From NCBI RefSeq assembly GCF_947495995.1, contig NZ_CANMAX010000007.1, positions 126,001 through 190,000 on the forward strand: DNA of 64,000 nt, read 5' to 3'. The notes below the pieces were generated by a model. It saw nothing but the letters and a program-made list of their open reading frames with translations. It did no database searches and was not told where the DNA came from. The DNA is from an uncultured Tenacibaculum sp. GTDB taxonomy: Bacteria > Bacteroidota > Bacteroidia > Flavobacteriales > Flavobacteriaceae. The translations under genes were made by a program, and so were the position numbers. Shown one piece after another: positions 18,351 through 27,280 of the stretch. Position 1 is the stretch's first letter. Every line of letters starts with the position of its first letter.

Positions 18351-19157
18351 TTATAAATAGCGTTTCATTTTATTCCAAACACGTTTCGGTAACAAAGGTT
18401 CCAATAATTGTCCAATATATGAATTTGGAGTTTCTTCTTTAATACCAAATTTTTCGGGTTCCTTATCTGGGCATTTATAAGTGCCAAATATAACATCCAT
18501 AATGGGAGAAATATTAGCATAATTTCCGGCTCTTCTGTCTAAATCATGATGCCAGTGATGAAGTTCAGGAGCTCCTATCAATATTCTTAATGGTCCAATA
18601 GGTAATCTGACATTTGAGTGAATATAAATTGCCCAAATTCCTCTAAAAGCAATAACTCCAGCGATTGATTCTAAAGGAAATCCCATAATAAATGCGGGTA
18701 AATTTATTAATCCTATAGTATAAATTGAGTCTATTGGATGTTCACGATGAGAAGCTAACCAATCTAAATCTTCTGAACTATGATGAACTTTGTGAAATCT
18801 CCAGAGAAAGTCAACTTTATGTTGTAGTCGATGTCCCCAATAAATAAGAAAATCACTAAAAAAAAGAACTTCTAATACTTGAATAATAAAAGGTTGACTA
18901 CTTACTTTAGTTTGAAATGAATTAGGAATGATTAACGTTAAATACTCTCTAAAATAATTAAGAGTCCATAAAACTAAACCACTCCAAATTATATATTGTC
19001 CTAAAAAGAAACAGAAATCTAATAGCCATTTCGATCTAAAAAATTTTTGTTTTCTTTTCGCAGGAAATACTTTTTCCATAGGTACGAATACCATAATTAA
19101 AAATAAAAAGCTAATTCCTGTGGCTTCAATAATTTCATATATATTTTTTAGTGTCAT
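18351..19157 (-). CDS. Sterol desaturase/fatty acid hydroxylase family membrane enzyme
   Basis: A 268-residue membrane enzyme with all the histidine boxes of the superfamily: HRLQH (about residue 108), HKVHHS (about 120), HREHP and, near the end, LHHWHHDLDRRAGNY. These bind a di-iron centre that hydroxylates or desaturates lipids in the membrane. Substrate unknown. Its ATG shares one base with the stop of the upstream gene 19157..19525, so translation is coupled. Confidence 0.92.
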   Translation of the reverse strand: MTLKNIYEIIEATGISFLFLIMVFVPMEKVFPAKRKQKFFRSKWLLDFCFFLGQYIIWSGLVLWTLNYFREYLTLIIPNSFQTKVSSQPFIIQVLEVLFFSDFLIYWGHRLQHKVDFLWRFHKVHHSSEDLDWLASHREHPIDSIYTIGLINLPAFIMGFPLESIAGVIAFRGIWAIYIHSNVRLPIGPLRILIGAPELHHWHHDLDRRAGNYANISPIMDVIFGTYKCPDKEPEKFGIKEETPNSYIGQLLEPLLPKRVWNKMKRYL

Positions 19158-19525
19158 TATTTTTTTAGAGAGTCAGTTACTATTGCATCTGGTGTTGTTT
19201 TTTTTAAATCTTTCGGTTTTAAAATCAAACCAGATTTAGAGCTAGATATAAAACTTTGCATAACTATTGAATCCATTTTCATTTTGGTTGAATCTTTACT
19301 TAAAATAGGATGATCTTGCATTATTATTGTTTTTGATGAAGACATGAATTCTATTTTTTTAGCAGAATCATTCTGGGTGCTATTTTCCGAAGATTCTTCT
19401 TCTGGTAGATTAGTTGAAGAATTAAAGATGATATCATTTAAATAACCAGCTCTATAAGCTATAAAAGAAATTATTAAGGTAGAAAAGACGATTAACGTAA
19501 TACTTTTTATGATCTTGTTTTTCAT
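19157..19525 (-). CDS. Small membrane-anchored protein upstream of the desaturase-like gene
   Basis: A 122-residue protein with one N-terminal helix (KSITLIVFSTLIISFIAYRAG) followed by a low-complexity, Ser/Asp/Lys-rich tail (EESSENSTQNDSAKK). No domain is recognised. Coupling by a one-base overlap to 18351..19157 suggests a partner role for that enzyme. Confidence 0.65.
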   Translation of the reverse strand: MKNKIIKSITLIVFSTLIISFIAYRAGYLNDIIFNSSTNLPEEESSENSTQNDSAKKIEFMSSSKTIIMQDHPILSKDSTKMKMDSIVMQSFISSSKSGLILKPKDLKKTTPDAIVTDSLKK

Positions 19526-19555
19526 TTATTTTTTATTTTAAATATATGATTTTTA

Positions 19556-20023
19556 CTAATGATAATAATCCCAAGATTTCATAGTAATAAACTTGTCTTT
19601 TAGCATTACGATACAAAATCCATGTTCTTCGTCCCAATTACATTCACCTTTAAACATTACAAAAGAAGCGTCATCTTCGTGGTTATCAGAAATTATTATG
19701 TTTTCTATAGTTACAGCTTTTTTAAAATCATCTTCGTTTTCTATTCTCGGAAGAAATTCTATAAGATCTTTAAATCTTTCCAAATAAACTGAATTATATG
19801 ATGCTAACGCTCCTTTTATTAAAGAAGAGAATACTTTTTCTTCGTTGTTTAAAAGAAACTGAAAAGCTGTCATTTGTTCTTCATTAGGCTGCTCTCCGAT
19901 ATCATAAAAATCAATACTGATAAAGTCTTTAGGATCGTCAATTTTTTCAAACTGATTAAGAGATTTTAAAGTAACAAGCGAATAATATTGATCTTCTTCT
20001 TCTTCTAGATATTCTATTTCCAT
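19556..20023 (-). CDS. DUF6985-like protein
   Basis: A 155-residue acidic soluble protein. The C-terminal half (MFKGECNWDEEHGFCIVML, then KDKFITMKSWDYY) has the W-D-E-E-H-G pattern I associate with DUF6985, a family found among immunity-like and integron-borne genes. The N-terminus (EYLEEEEDQYYSLVTLKSL) fits too. Function unknown. Confidence 0.6.
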   Translation of the reverse strand: MEIEYLEEEEDQYYSLVTLKSLNQFEKIDDPKDFISIDFYDIGEQPNEEQMTAFQFLLNNEEKVFSSLIKGALASYNSVYLERFKDLIEFLPRIENEDDFKKAVTIENIIISDNHEDDASFVMFKGECNWDEEHGFCIVMLKDKFITMKSWDYYH

Positions 20024-20042
20024 AGTTTTTATTAAGTAGTTT

Positions 20043-20654
20043 CTAATTTGCGATTAACTTCTGAATTAATGAGATTACAATAAATATCAATGTTATAATT
20101 TGAATAGCTTTCCACCACTTTTTATTTCTTATGTGTTCGTACTTATTAGCTAGCAATAACATTAAAATTAGAAACGGAATTGTTAATCCAAGGGAATAAC
20201 CAAATGAAGCCAAATAAATTCGATGATCGTCAATTAGCATCATTCCCATAACAGGTACAATTCCAGAAAGTGAACCTATAAAAAGTCTAAAGCTGAAATA
20301 AGTTAATCCTAAAAATCTAAATCCATTTAAATATTTTCCTTCTGTTAAAAATTTAAGTTTTTCTACAAAAGAAAAAGAAATCCATATTGTTAATATAAAC
20401 AGAGGAAATATTAATAAATAGTCGATAATATTAGTATTCACTAGTTTTTCCATCAATTCTTTATCGGTGAAAATCTTAGGAAATAAAAACGTAATTGATA
20501 GTATGGAAAGAATAACAAAGATTAAGGTATTTGCTTTGTATTCTTTTTTAGTTGTCCCGAGTTTTTCGAATAAAATAAAGTTTTGCAAAATTATAGTAAA
20601 TACAACAGGAGTTAGTAATGCGGTTAATCCTGAAATAATTGTTAGAATAATCAT
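20043..20654 (-). CDS. Hypothetical polytopic membrane protein
   Basis: A 203-residue protein with six hydrophobic segments (e.g. GLTALLTPVVFTIILQNFIL, YLLIFPLFILTIWISFSF, LGLTIPFLILMLLLA). No recognised family or catalytic motif. It is flanked by soluble unknown genes and has no clear operon partner. Confidence 0.65.
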   Translation of the reverse strand: MIILTIISGLTALLTPVVFTIILQNFILFEKLGTTKKEYKANTLIFVILSILSITFLFPKIFTDKELMEKLVNTNIIDYLLIFPLFILTIWISFSFVEKLKFLTEGKYLNGFRFLGLTYFSFRLFIGSLSGIVPVMGMMLIDDHRIYLASFGYSLGLTIPFLILMLLLANKYEHIRNKKWWKAIQIITLIFIVISLIQKLIAN

Positions 20655-20712
20655 GTTTTTTGTGGGTTACTTTAACTTTATAAAGGGTTTATAGTTTCTA
20701 AGTTTTATACTA

Positions 20713-21255
20713 TTAATCATATTCAGGGAAATATCGAATCCCGTTTAAAACGAAGTTTTCCTTGTTGTTAATAATCAGACTTTCATCTTTTTTAGTTGTT
20801 CCGTCTTCATAAATTTCCCAAATGTCATCACGGTCGTCAAAGTCTAGAAAAACACCACTTTCAAATTTTATAATATCGTTGTCCCAATATTTTTCTTCCG
20901 AAAACGAAATGTTTTCTCGTTTTAAAATTTCTTTTACCTCTTTATAAGTAATGTCGTGGTTAATTTTTAAGAACCAAGTGTCGATTTCAAATTTATCATT
21001 CTTAAAAAGAATCATTTCATCATGCTCTGAGCAATTTGCTTGTAAATGATCATTTTGAATAGACTTTAAAGCTTGAGTTTTTTTATCGAAAAAGAATTCA
21101 TACCAGCTATATAAAAGACCAAAAGTACCTGATCCAAAATCATTATCTGAATCTGGTTCTCCTAAAAGGTTTATAACGTGTTGTTTTTTCATTCCGATTT
21201 TAACTGGTCCAAAATCACCAGTTTTAATAAAATCTTTAAGATATATCTTCTTCAT
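20713..21255 (-). CDS. Hypothetical soluble protein with SmpA-like motif
   Basis: A 180-residue soluble protein. The first 60 residues (GPVKIGMKKQHVINLLGEPD, then GLLYSWYEFFFDKK) follow the pattern of SmpA/OmlA-like domains, in which a helix is followed by L-G-x-P. The rest is acidic alpha/beta. This type is common among single-gene immunity or orphan modules in Bacteroidota; assignment is tentative. Confidence 0.55.
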   Translation of the reverse strand: MKKIYLKDFIKTGDFGPVKIGMKKQHVINLLGEPDSDNDFGSGTFGLLYSWYEFFFDKKTQALKSIQNDHLQANCSEHDEMILFKNDKFEIDTWFLKINHDITYKEVKEILKRENISFSEEKYWDNDIIKFESGVFLDFDDRDDIWEIYEDGTTKKDESLIINNKENFVLNGIRYFPEYD

Positions 21256-21268
21256 TTTTAAAAAGATT

Positions 21269-22003
21269 TTACTCCTTTTTTGAAAACATAATGTTTAATT
21301 GTTGAAGAGAGCAAGGTACATTTCCAACATTCTTACCAACAGCAAAATTTTCAAATTTTAGATCTTTACTATCAATAAGTTTATTTAGATAGTCAGTCTC
21401 AAATCCTAATTGTCGTAATTTGTCTTTACCAACTTTAACTTTTTCTATATTTCCTAAAAAATAATTTGCATAAATCTGGACTCTAGTCAATCTCTCTATT
21501 TCATAAATATTTTCTGTTTCTGGTAAAATTGATTTAGCAAACTCTATAGCTTTTTTAAAATCTCCATTAAATAATAAAGTAGAGGCTTTGTCAGCTTTTA
21601 AAATAAAGTTATCAGGGAATCTTTCTAAAAGTTTGTTTTCAATTTCCAAAGCATCTTTAAATTTACCCATAAACATAAGTCCTTGAGATTTCAAGTACAA
21701 TGCTTTTGAATGCATAGGATTTATCTTTAAACATTGATCAAGAAGCTTTATGATTTCAAAAAGTTCTGGATTAGATATAGTTTTTGAATGTGCTAATCGA
21801 AAGTACAACTCTGCATTATCCGGTTTTTTTCTTACAAGAGATTCAAGTAGTTTATTAGCACTTAAAAAGTTATTTTTATCTTGAAGACTAGTTACCTCTC
21901 TTAATTGAGAATTAATATCAATACTTTGATATTCATTTTCTGTTTTTGCTTTACAAGAAAACAATAGAAAAGTTATAATTAAAATTGTATAAATTTTTGC
22001 CAT
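21269..22003 (-). CDS. TPR lipoprotein
   Basis: A 244-residue lipoprotein (signal MAKIYTILIITFLLFSCKAK) with four to five TPR units (e.g. KPDNAELYFRLAHSKTISN, NPMHSKALYLKSQGLMFMG, GKFKDALEIENKLLERFPDN). It is probably an outer- or inner-membrane-tethered scaffold. It ends 13 bp before the start of 20713..21255 and may share its transcript. Confidence 0.75.
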   Translation of the reverse strand: MAKIYTILIITFLLFSCKAKTENEYQSIDINSQLREVTSLQDKNNFLSANKLLESLVRKKPDNAELYFRLAHSKTISNPELFEIIKLLDQCLKINPMHSKALYLKSQGLMFMGKFKDALEIENKLLERFPDNFILKADKASTLLFNGDFKKAIEFAKSILPETENIYEIERLTRVQIYANYFLGNIEKVKVGKDKLRQLGFETDYLNKLIDSKDLKFENFAVGKNVGNVPCSLQQLNIMFSKKE

Positions 22004-22045
22004 TTAAATTTTACACTTTATTGTAATACATTACTTATTCGTGTT

Positions 22046-22519
22046 TTATTGAACCCTAACAAACTCAAAAAATGGCTGATTATTAAAATCTCCACCAACG
22101 AAAAGTTTATCCTCGCTTTTCTTTTCTCCTCTAGCAATAAATAAATTAAATGATTCTGCATCGCAATAAGGTTCATTATTTCTTTTCCTGAAAAATACTA
22201 AATGAGGATTTCCATTAAGTTCGATTAAAAGAAAAGGATATTGCTGCTTTTCATCTTTGTTTCCTAATGTAATATACCCTGCATGATATATCGCTTTTTT
22301 GTACAGAAACTTGTAATATTTTTTTGGTATTAAGTTTAGAATTGATGTGTCCTTATATACGGTAATTTCTTGGCTTCTTTTCTTAGATTTCCAAGTCCCA
22401 TCAATAGCACTAGCGACAATATTTTCTTTATTGAGTGTGTATTTTAAAATAGAATCATTTTGGCTGTATATATTCATACTGACAACCGAAATAATAAGAG
22501 TTATGATTAGTTTTTTCAT
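22046..22519 (-). CDS. Secreted hypothetical protein, 157 aa
   Basis: An exported 157-residue protein (signal MKKLIITLIISVVSMNIYSQ). It is followed by a beta-rich domain beginning AIDGTWKSKKRSQEITVYKD, which is reminiscent of lipocalin-like or DUF6705-type domains. Its start codon overlaps the stop of 22516..22920 by 4 bp (coupled genes). Confidence 0.65.
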   Translation of the reverse strand: MKKLIITLIISVVSMNIYSQNDSILKYTLNKENIVASAIDGTWKSKKRSQEITVYKDTSILNLIPKKYYKFLYKKAIYHAGYITLGNKDEKQQYPFLLIELNGNPHLVFFRKRNNEPYCDAESFNLFIARGEKKSEDKLFVGGDFNNQPFFEFVRVQ

Positions 22520-22920
22520 TTTTTAATTTGATCTATCTTTTTATTCAACTTGTTATTCTTTATTAGAATTCTTTTTTGCTGTTCGCCTCTGATATAAAAA
22601 GAAATACCACCAAATACAATTATGGCACCGAATAAGGCTGAAATGAATAAGAATATTAACAAACCAGAAATAACAAGAAACATTCCGTAGTTTATGTTTT
22701 TATCTGGATTTAACGAGCCGTTTTGAGACCTAGAATTTCCAGCAGAATCAAGTCTCATTTTTAATATTCTATCCGCTTCAGCAGCATCTTTTATAAATTC
22801 TGAACAAGAATCAATAAAGGTTGGCTTTTCATTGGTTAGAGAGCATGTGAGTCCGATTTTAAAATCAATTTTTCTGTTTTTGCATATTTTGCAAAACTCT
22901 AATCTTTCATCTAAATCCAT
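22516..22920 (-). CDS. Small Cys-rich protein with membrane hairpin
   Basis: I start it at the ATG at 22920 (MDLDERLEFCKICKNRKIDF) rather than at 22944, because the latter would overlap the GNAT gene. Residues 9-40 contain four cysteines in C-x2-C and separate C pairs, a possible zinc ribbon; residues 80-115 form two membrane helices (MFLVISGLLIFLFISALFG). Function unknown; such proteins often sit in small orphan operons. Confidence 0.65.
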   Translation of the reverse strand: MDLDERLEFCKICKNRKIDFKIGLTCSLTNEKPTFIDSCSEFIKDAAEADRILKMRLDSAGNSRSQNGSLNPDKNINYGMFLVISGLLIFLFISALFGAIIVFGGISFYIRGEQQKRILIKNNKLNKKIDQIKK

Positions 22921-22928
22921 TTTTTTTG

Positions 22929-23426
22929 TTAGTTGTTTTTCCAATTTTCACTAGCTAAAACTATAGAAGTTTCAACCTGTCTTTGAGGAATATTCCAATA
23001 CGTTTTCAGAAGTTTATTCTTTTCTTCACCAAGCAATAATTTGAATCCGTGTTTTTGGTAAAACCTAATTGCCCAAGAAGCATCTTTCCAGGTTCCAATT
23101 AACACTGGAGTTTTAGCCATATCGATTAAATGATTTAACAATTTGCCACCAATACCTTTTTGACGAGCTTTTGTTCTAACATAAGCATGTCTTATTAAGG
23201 TTACGTCGTTTTTAAATTGAATTCCCATTACACCAAGAATTTCGTTATTTTCCTCATAATTCCAAAATTCTACACCTTCATTAATTTGAGTTTCTAATTC
23301 ATTTTTCGACATGTATGGTTCTTTCCATCGATCTTCTGGGATAATTCCTTTATAGGCTATTGAAGCATCATTTATTATTTCATAAATAGTATCGAAGTCC
23401 TTTTTTTCATCGCTTTTTAGTATCAT
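22929..23426 (-). CDS. GNAT-family N-acetyltransferase
   Basis: A 165-residue GNAT enzyme. Motif A for acetyl-CoA binding reads RTKARQKGIGGKLLNHLID, preceded by strand 4 (VTLIRHAYV) and followed by the Y-x-K-x-G-F stretch (FYQKHGFKLL). Substrate unknown. It is the first gene of a tight three-gene operon with 22516..22920 and 22046..22519. Confidence 0.88.
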   Translation of the reverse strand: MILKSDEKKDFDTIYEIINDASIAYKGIIPEDRWKEPYMSKNELETQINEGVEFWNYEENNEILGVMGIQFKNDVTLIRHAYVRTKARQKGIGGKLLNHLIDMAKTPVLIGTWKDASWAIRFYQKHGFKLLLGEEKNKLLKTYWNIPQRQVETSIVLASENWKNN

Positions 23427-23452
23427 TATTTTATGTAATTAAGAAATTGTAA

Positions 23453-24325
23453 CTAATGAATTGTAATGTTGTTTTCTTTTGCCTTTCTTTCAAGCATTTC
23501 TGATTTTCCTATTTTGTCTAACTCAGCTGCGATATAATCAAATAATTTTTGACTATCTTTTTGATATTCAGAATCAGCTTCAATATACATTCGATGGGCT
23601 ATAAATAGATTGTCAAGTGCGTTTTCGTAATCTTTTTTGATAAATAATAGTTTAGCTAAACCAAAATATCCTTCTGGATCGTTAGGATAATAGAATTTTA
23701 ATTTTTGATAATTATCAATTGCATTTTCATCGTCTTTAAGACTGGCATAACAAACTGCAATATTTAACAATGCTAAATTCCCTTCAGGAAATATTTCAAG
23801 CGATTTCTTATAATATTTAATTGCTTTTTTAAAGTTTTTTTGTCTCCTATAAGCTATTGCGAGATGATCTATAGCATAAACAAAATTAGGATCTATTTTT
23901 ATCGAAGATTTGAAATTTTTAATTGCTTTTTTAAAATTTCTCGATTCAAGATATTTGTTTCCTTTATCAAAGTATTTATTAGCTTTTACATTAGTAGATA
24001 AACCATAAAACATACTTCTTTTGTTATCAATAACTAGTTTTCTCACATTATAGCAGTAACTAGGAAGTATATCAAAAACTTGTTTCATCGTTCCTCTAAT
24101 ACCTTCCACGGTTGTCATTTGCTTTTGTTCTTCTAAAGAGCTTTGCTCTCTAGTTTCAAGCATAGATTTTATAATGCTTCCTTTGATGCTATCTTGCAAA
24201 ACATTTATATCAGTTATTTTATCTAGAAATTTACAAGCGTTTTTAGCAATCTTTTCAGATAATGTTTGACTTTGAAGTTGGGAAAAGACAAACAAGCTTA
24301 ATGTTAAAGCTAAAGTTTTTTTCAT
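23453..24325 (-). CDS. Secreted TPR-repeat protein
   Basis: A 290-residue exported protein (signal MKKTLALTLSLFVFSQLQSQ). Residues 130-280 carry four canonical TPR units (YFDKGNKYLESRNFKKAIKN, FVYAIDHLAIAYRRQKNFKK, ALLNIAVCYASLKDDENAI and others). The N-terminal 100 residues are helical and have no known domain. Likely a periplasmic scaffold. Confidence 0.78.
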   Translation of the reverse strand: MKKTLALTLSLFVFSQLQSQTLSEKIAKNACKFLDKITDINVLQDSIKGSIIKSMLETREQSSLEEQKQMTTVEGIRGTMKQVFDILPSYCYNVRKLVIDNKRSMFYGLSTNVKANKYFDKGNKYLESRNFKKAIKNFKSSIKIDPNFVYAIDHLAIAYRRQKNFKKAIKYYKKSLEIFPEGNLALLNIAVCYASLKDDENAIDNYQKLKFYYPNDPEGYFGLAKLLFIKKDYENALDNLFIAHRMYIEADSEYQKDSQKLFDYIAAELDKIGKSEMLERKAKENNITIH

Positions 24326-24424
24326 TTAGTATGTTTAATAATTATTCGAACTGAACTTTTCTCTAATATGTTAATTTTAAATTCGATAATGAATTGAGTA
24401 ATCTTCTTTTACAATTATAATGAC

Positions 24425-25240
24425 CTATTTTTCTATTTTAAAAAAATAGATTTCATCTATTTCTTCTTCTTTAATTCTCTTGCTTTCTTTAGAAGTAAAA
24501 AAGCCTGAATTTTCATTGATTAAGATATAGTTAATCTTTTCTCTTGAATCAATAATTCCTTTTATTTTTTTAGGTTTATCCCAGTGTTTTAAATTATGTC
24601 TGTATGCTGAATAATAAAGATCTATTTTATTCTTGTTTTTCTGTGAGTAAAAAATTGTCAAGTCTTTTGTTAATACAGGATGAAAGTTTGTCTTGCTGTT
24701 GTTTAATTCATCTAAGTTTCTATGAAACTTCCATTCAGCAGTAAGATTATCTCTAGTGTAAAGCTTTAATAATATTTTGCTATTTTCCATTGAAGCTAAT
24801 ACCATCATTAAACCATTTTCTGAAAATGTAGAATGCCCATAAGAAAGTTTTTCAAGTTCTAATTTTACCAGTTTAATATTAGTTAGTTCTAAATTATTTA
24901 AATCAGATTTATACAACTGAAGGTTTCCAGTTTTAGAGTTGTTGGATGTAAAGTAAAATTCGTTGGAAATAGGCAAAAAAACTCCATTTGAAATATTCAG
25001 AAACTGTTCTCTATTTTCAACCTTAAATTTTTGCAGCTTACTTAATTTATTATTGTCTACTATTTCTGTATAGAATAAAGAATAAAAATTATTTTCAGAA
25101 TTAACTCCTGAAACGATTAACCCATTTCTAAATTTAGAATTAGTGTAGGCGTCAATATTAATATTAGTTTTTCTTACAGAATAATTGCTTTTACATGCTA
25201 TAGTTGTTGCTAGTACTATTACGCAGAATATTTTTTTCAT
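24425..25240 (-). CDS. Lipoprotein with beta-propeller-like repeats
   Basis: A 271-residue lipoprotein (signal MKKIFCVIVLATTIACKSN). The body has repeated strands of the WD40/TolB-like PD40 type: FYFTSNNSKTGNLQLYKSD, GLMMVLASMENSKILLKLY, TIFYSQKNKNKIDLYYSAY. It probably forms a partial propeller used for surface binding. No enzymatic motif. Confidence 0.65.
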   Translation of the reverse strand: MKKIFCVIVLATTIACKSNYSVRKTNINIDAYTNSKFRNGLIVSGVNSENNFYSLFYTEIVDNNKLSKLQKFKVENREQFLNISNGVFLPISNEFYFTSNNSKTGNLQLYKSDLNNLELTNIKLVKLELEKLSYGHSTFSENGLMMVLASMENSKILLKLYTRDNLTAEWKFHRNLDELNNSKTNFHPVLTKDLTIFYSQKNKNKIDLYYSAYRHNLKHWDKPKKIKGIIDSREKINYILINENSGFFTSKESKRIKEEEIDEIYFFKIEK

Positions 25241-25255
25241 TTCAATTTTTAATGC

Positions 25256-25352
25256 AACTAACGTTACGTATTTTATTGTTTGCGATTTTTGGTGTAAAGT
25301 TAGTTAAAAGTTAGAAACTATTGTGGTAAGAAATGTTGCAGATAATTAGGTG
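25256..25352 (-). repeat. Decayed attC-like remnant
   Basis: CAACTAACGTTACGTATTTT (25256-25275) matches the left arm of the repeat, TTTGCGATTTTTGGTGTAAA and GTTAGTTAAAAG (to 25309) match its core, and GGTTAGGTG near 25350 may be the worn right arm. Inner hairpins are lost. It lies directly upstream of the lipoprotein gene 24425..25240. Confidence 0.5.
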
Positions 25353-25353
25353 G

Positions 25354-25632
25354 TTAGGTGTTTTTGAATTTCATAACCCAAATTACGTGTGTAGCTATTC
25401 CAGCTATTGTTCCAAAAAACCAAAAGGCAAGGACTATTCCTAGAGTTGGCATTCCACAATCAATTTTGTTTACTTCTGGTTTTGGATAAAAGATTTCAGG
25501 GAAAACAAAAAAATAACAGAGTAATAAAGTCAGTAAAATTATTAATTTAGGGAACCTGATTCTATACTTTTTAATGAAATAATACAATCCAAATTGTACT
25601 AAAGAGATTCCAATAATAATAAGTAATACCAT
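25354..25632 (-). CDS. Small membrane protein, 92 aa
   Basis: A 92-residue protein with three hydrophobic segments (VLLIIIGISLVQFGLYYFI, KLIILLTLLLCYFFVFP, LGIVLAFWFFGTIAGIATHV). No recognised family. It follows the beta-lactamase-fold gene by 24 bp and may be its operon partner. Confidence 0.6.
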   Translation of the reverse strand: MVLLIIIGISLVQFGLYYFIKKYRIRFPKLIILLTLLLCYFFVFPEIFYPKPEVNKIDCGMPTLGIVLAFWFFGTIAGIATHVIWVMKFKNT

Positions 25633-25656
25633 AACTTTTTTTCTTTTTCACAACTT

Positions 25657-26766
25657 TTACTCCACTAATGTAAGAGTTTTATTTATGAATTCATTTTTAT
25701 TGAAAGTTAAATTGGTTTGACTTATACAATATGAAATTACAGTTTTTGTTTTCGGACAATACCCAACATAGGTTCCGTAAAAACCATAATGACCGTAGTA
25801 AATATTTCCATTGTATTCTGATTCGTAAATTCCTAATCCATATCTTTTTTCGTGATCTTTTGTAAACTGAACGTCAATCATTTTTTGTAATGATTTTCCA
25901 TTAATCAGTTTTAAATTGAATAACGCCGTAATGAATGTTGCTAAGTCTTTATTAGTTGAAACTAGACCACCACCAGACCAATCAAATGAGGTGTTGATTT
26001 TTGTGAAATTCACATTGCCAACATATTGATTAATTAAGTTGTTTTTTTGTCGACGTGGTTCATAAAATTCAAAATACGTATCCGACATTTTTAATGGTTC
26101 CAAGATTCTTTTTCTTATAGATTCAGATAAAGTGGTTTGGTCTATTTGTTCAATGATTAATCCAATAAGTAGATAATTCATATCAGAATAAATCCAACCT
26201 GTACTCGGATCAAAATGTGATGCTTTATTTAAATTAAACTTATAGTACAATTCAACTATCGATTTTGGCGAAAATTGCCTTGAAGGATCTTCTAATAGAT
26301 AGTTAAAAAACTCTTGTTGTTTATCAGAAAATATATCTGCTAATCCAGAACGATGCGACAAAAGCTGTTTGATTGTAATCTCTTTTGAATAGTTTTTCTC
26401 TTTGTAAATATGAAAATTATCAAAGTCTAGATAATCTAAATCTTTAAGATAACGGTAAGCTTTATCATCTAAATTAAGTTTTCCTTCTTCTGCCAATTGA
26501 AGTATTATTGTTGAAACAAAAAGCTTTGTGCTGCTAGCTATTTTAAACTGATCATTCTTCGAAACTTTTTCTGAGTCTTTGTCTAGTTTTCCAAAGCCTT
26601 CGTGATAAATAACATTTTTCTCTAAATTTTCTATATATAATAAAATGCTATGAATAGGATTTTCAGATTCGTGATTAATATTTGCTTTCACAAGTGAATC
26701 TATCAAATCAGTTTGCCCAAAAGAAAGGAGAGGAGCAAGCAAAACAAAGAATACTAAAAATCTCAT
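25657..26766 (-). CDS. Secreted serine beta-lactamase-fold hydrolase (class C/AmpH-like)
   Basis: A 369-residue exported protein (signal MRFLVFFVLLAPLLSFGQ). The S-x-x-K motif lies in FKIASSTKLFVS (about residue 77), the Y-S-D/N equivalent in GWIYSDMNYLLIGL (about 193) and the third box in IYYGHYGFYGTYVG (about 325, HYG in place of KTG). This is the general serine beta-lactamase/penicillin-binding fold. Most such Flavobacterial proteins are esterases or peptidases rather than resistance enzymes. Confidence 0.88.
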   Translation of the reverse strand: MRFLVFFVLLAPLLSFGQTDLIDSLVKANINHESENPIHSILLYIENLEKNVIYHEGFGKLDKDSEKVSKNDQFKIASSTKLFVSTIILQLAEEGKLNLDDKAYRYLKDLDYLDFDNFHIYKEKNYSKEITIKQLLSHRSGLADIFSDKQQEFFNYLLEDPSRQFSPKSIVELYYKFNLNKASHFDPSTGWIYSDMNYLLIGLIIEQIDQTTLSESIRKRILEPLKMSDTYFEFYEPRRQKNNLINQYVGNVNFTKINTSFDWSGGGLVSTNKDLATFITALFNLKLINGKSLQKMIDVQFTKDHEKRYGLGIYESEYNGNIYYGHYGFYGTYVGYCPKTKTVISYCISQTNLTFNKNEFINKTLTLVE

Positions 26767-26794
26767 AAGTTCTTGAATTATAAATGTTTTCTAG

Positions 26795-26874
26795 TTGAAC
26801 TGTAAATTTAAATAAAAAGCTTTAAGTTTTGGATTTTAGATGTTTAGTGTTACTGGAAAAACTTATATAGTTTT
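26795..26874 (-). repeat. Possible trace of family A repeat
   Basis: The spacer holds GTAAATTTAAATAAAAAGCT, TTAAGTTTTGGATTTTAGAT and a following TTTAG, in the same order as the GTAAAGTTAATTAAAAG, ACTTTTGGTTTTGCGAGATT and TTAG blocks of intact repeats. Both arms are gone. Confidence 0.3.
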
Positions 26875-27279
26875 TCAACTCCAACTCATATCGATTTTAA
26901 CTTTTTTACCTTGAATCTCAACTTTTCCTCCGTTGGAACCATTTTCTCCAGGGTAAATTTTAAAGATTTTTCTGTTGTTTTCTATAGTAGGAGTATTGTT
27001 TTTTAGTCTTTTACTTTTTCGCATCCAGTTTTCTATTTGTTTTAAATTTTCACATTCAAATTCAAGTATAAATTGTCTAGTAAACATACTTCCTTTTTTA
27101 TCAATTTTTAAATCATGAATTTCTTTAGGTAATTCATTTAATCCTCCCATTTCAAGAGTAAACTTAATTGCTTCTTTTTTCTCCCAAGGAAGCACGTAAG
27201 TATTTGAAATATAAATGTACATTACTAAAAGAGAACATATTCCTACGAATAATCCGATTGTAATTTTAACTGCTTTCAT
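26875..27279 (-). CDS. Membrane-anchored hypothetical protein
   Basis: I choose the ATG at 27279 (MKAVKITIGLFVGICSLLVM) because it directly follows the TAA of the upstream gene (TAATATG), which fits coupled translation; an ATG five codons upstream would overlap that gene. One N-terminal helix is followed by a soluble alpha/beta domain (TLEMGGLNELPKEIHDLKID). Family not recognised. Confidence 0.62.
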   Translation of the reverse strand: MKAVKITIGLFVGICSLLVMYIYISNTYVLPWEKKEAIKFTLEMGGLNELPKEIHDLKIDKKGSMFTRQFILEFECENLKQIENWMRKSKRLKNNTPTIENNRKIFKIYPGENGSNGGKVEIQGKKVKIDMSWS

Positions 27280-27280
27280 A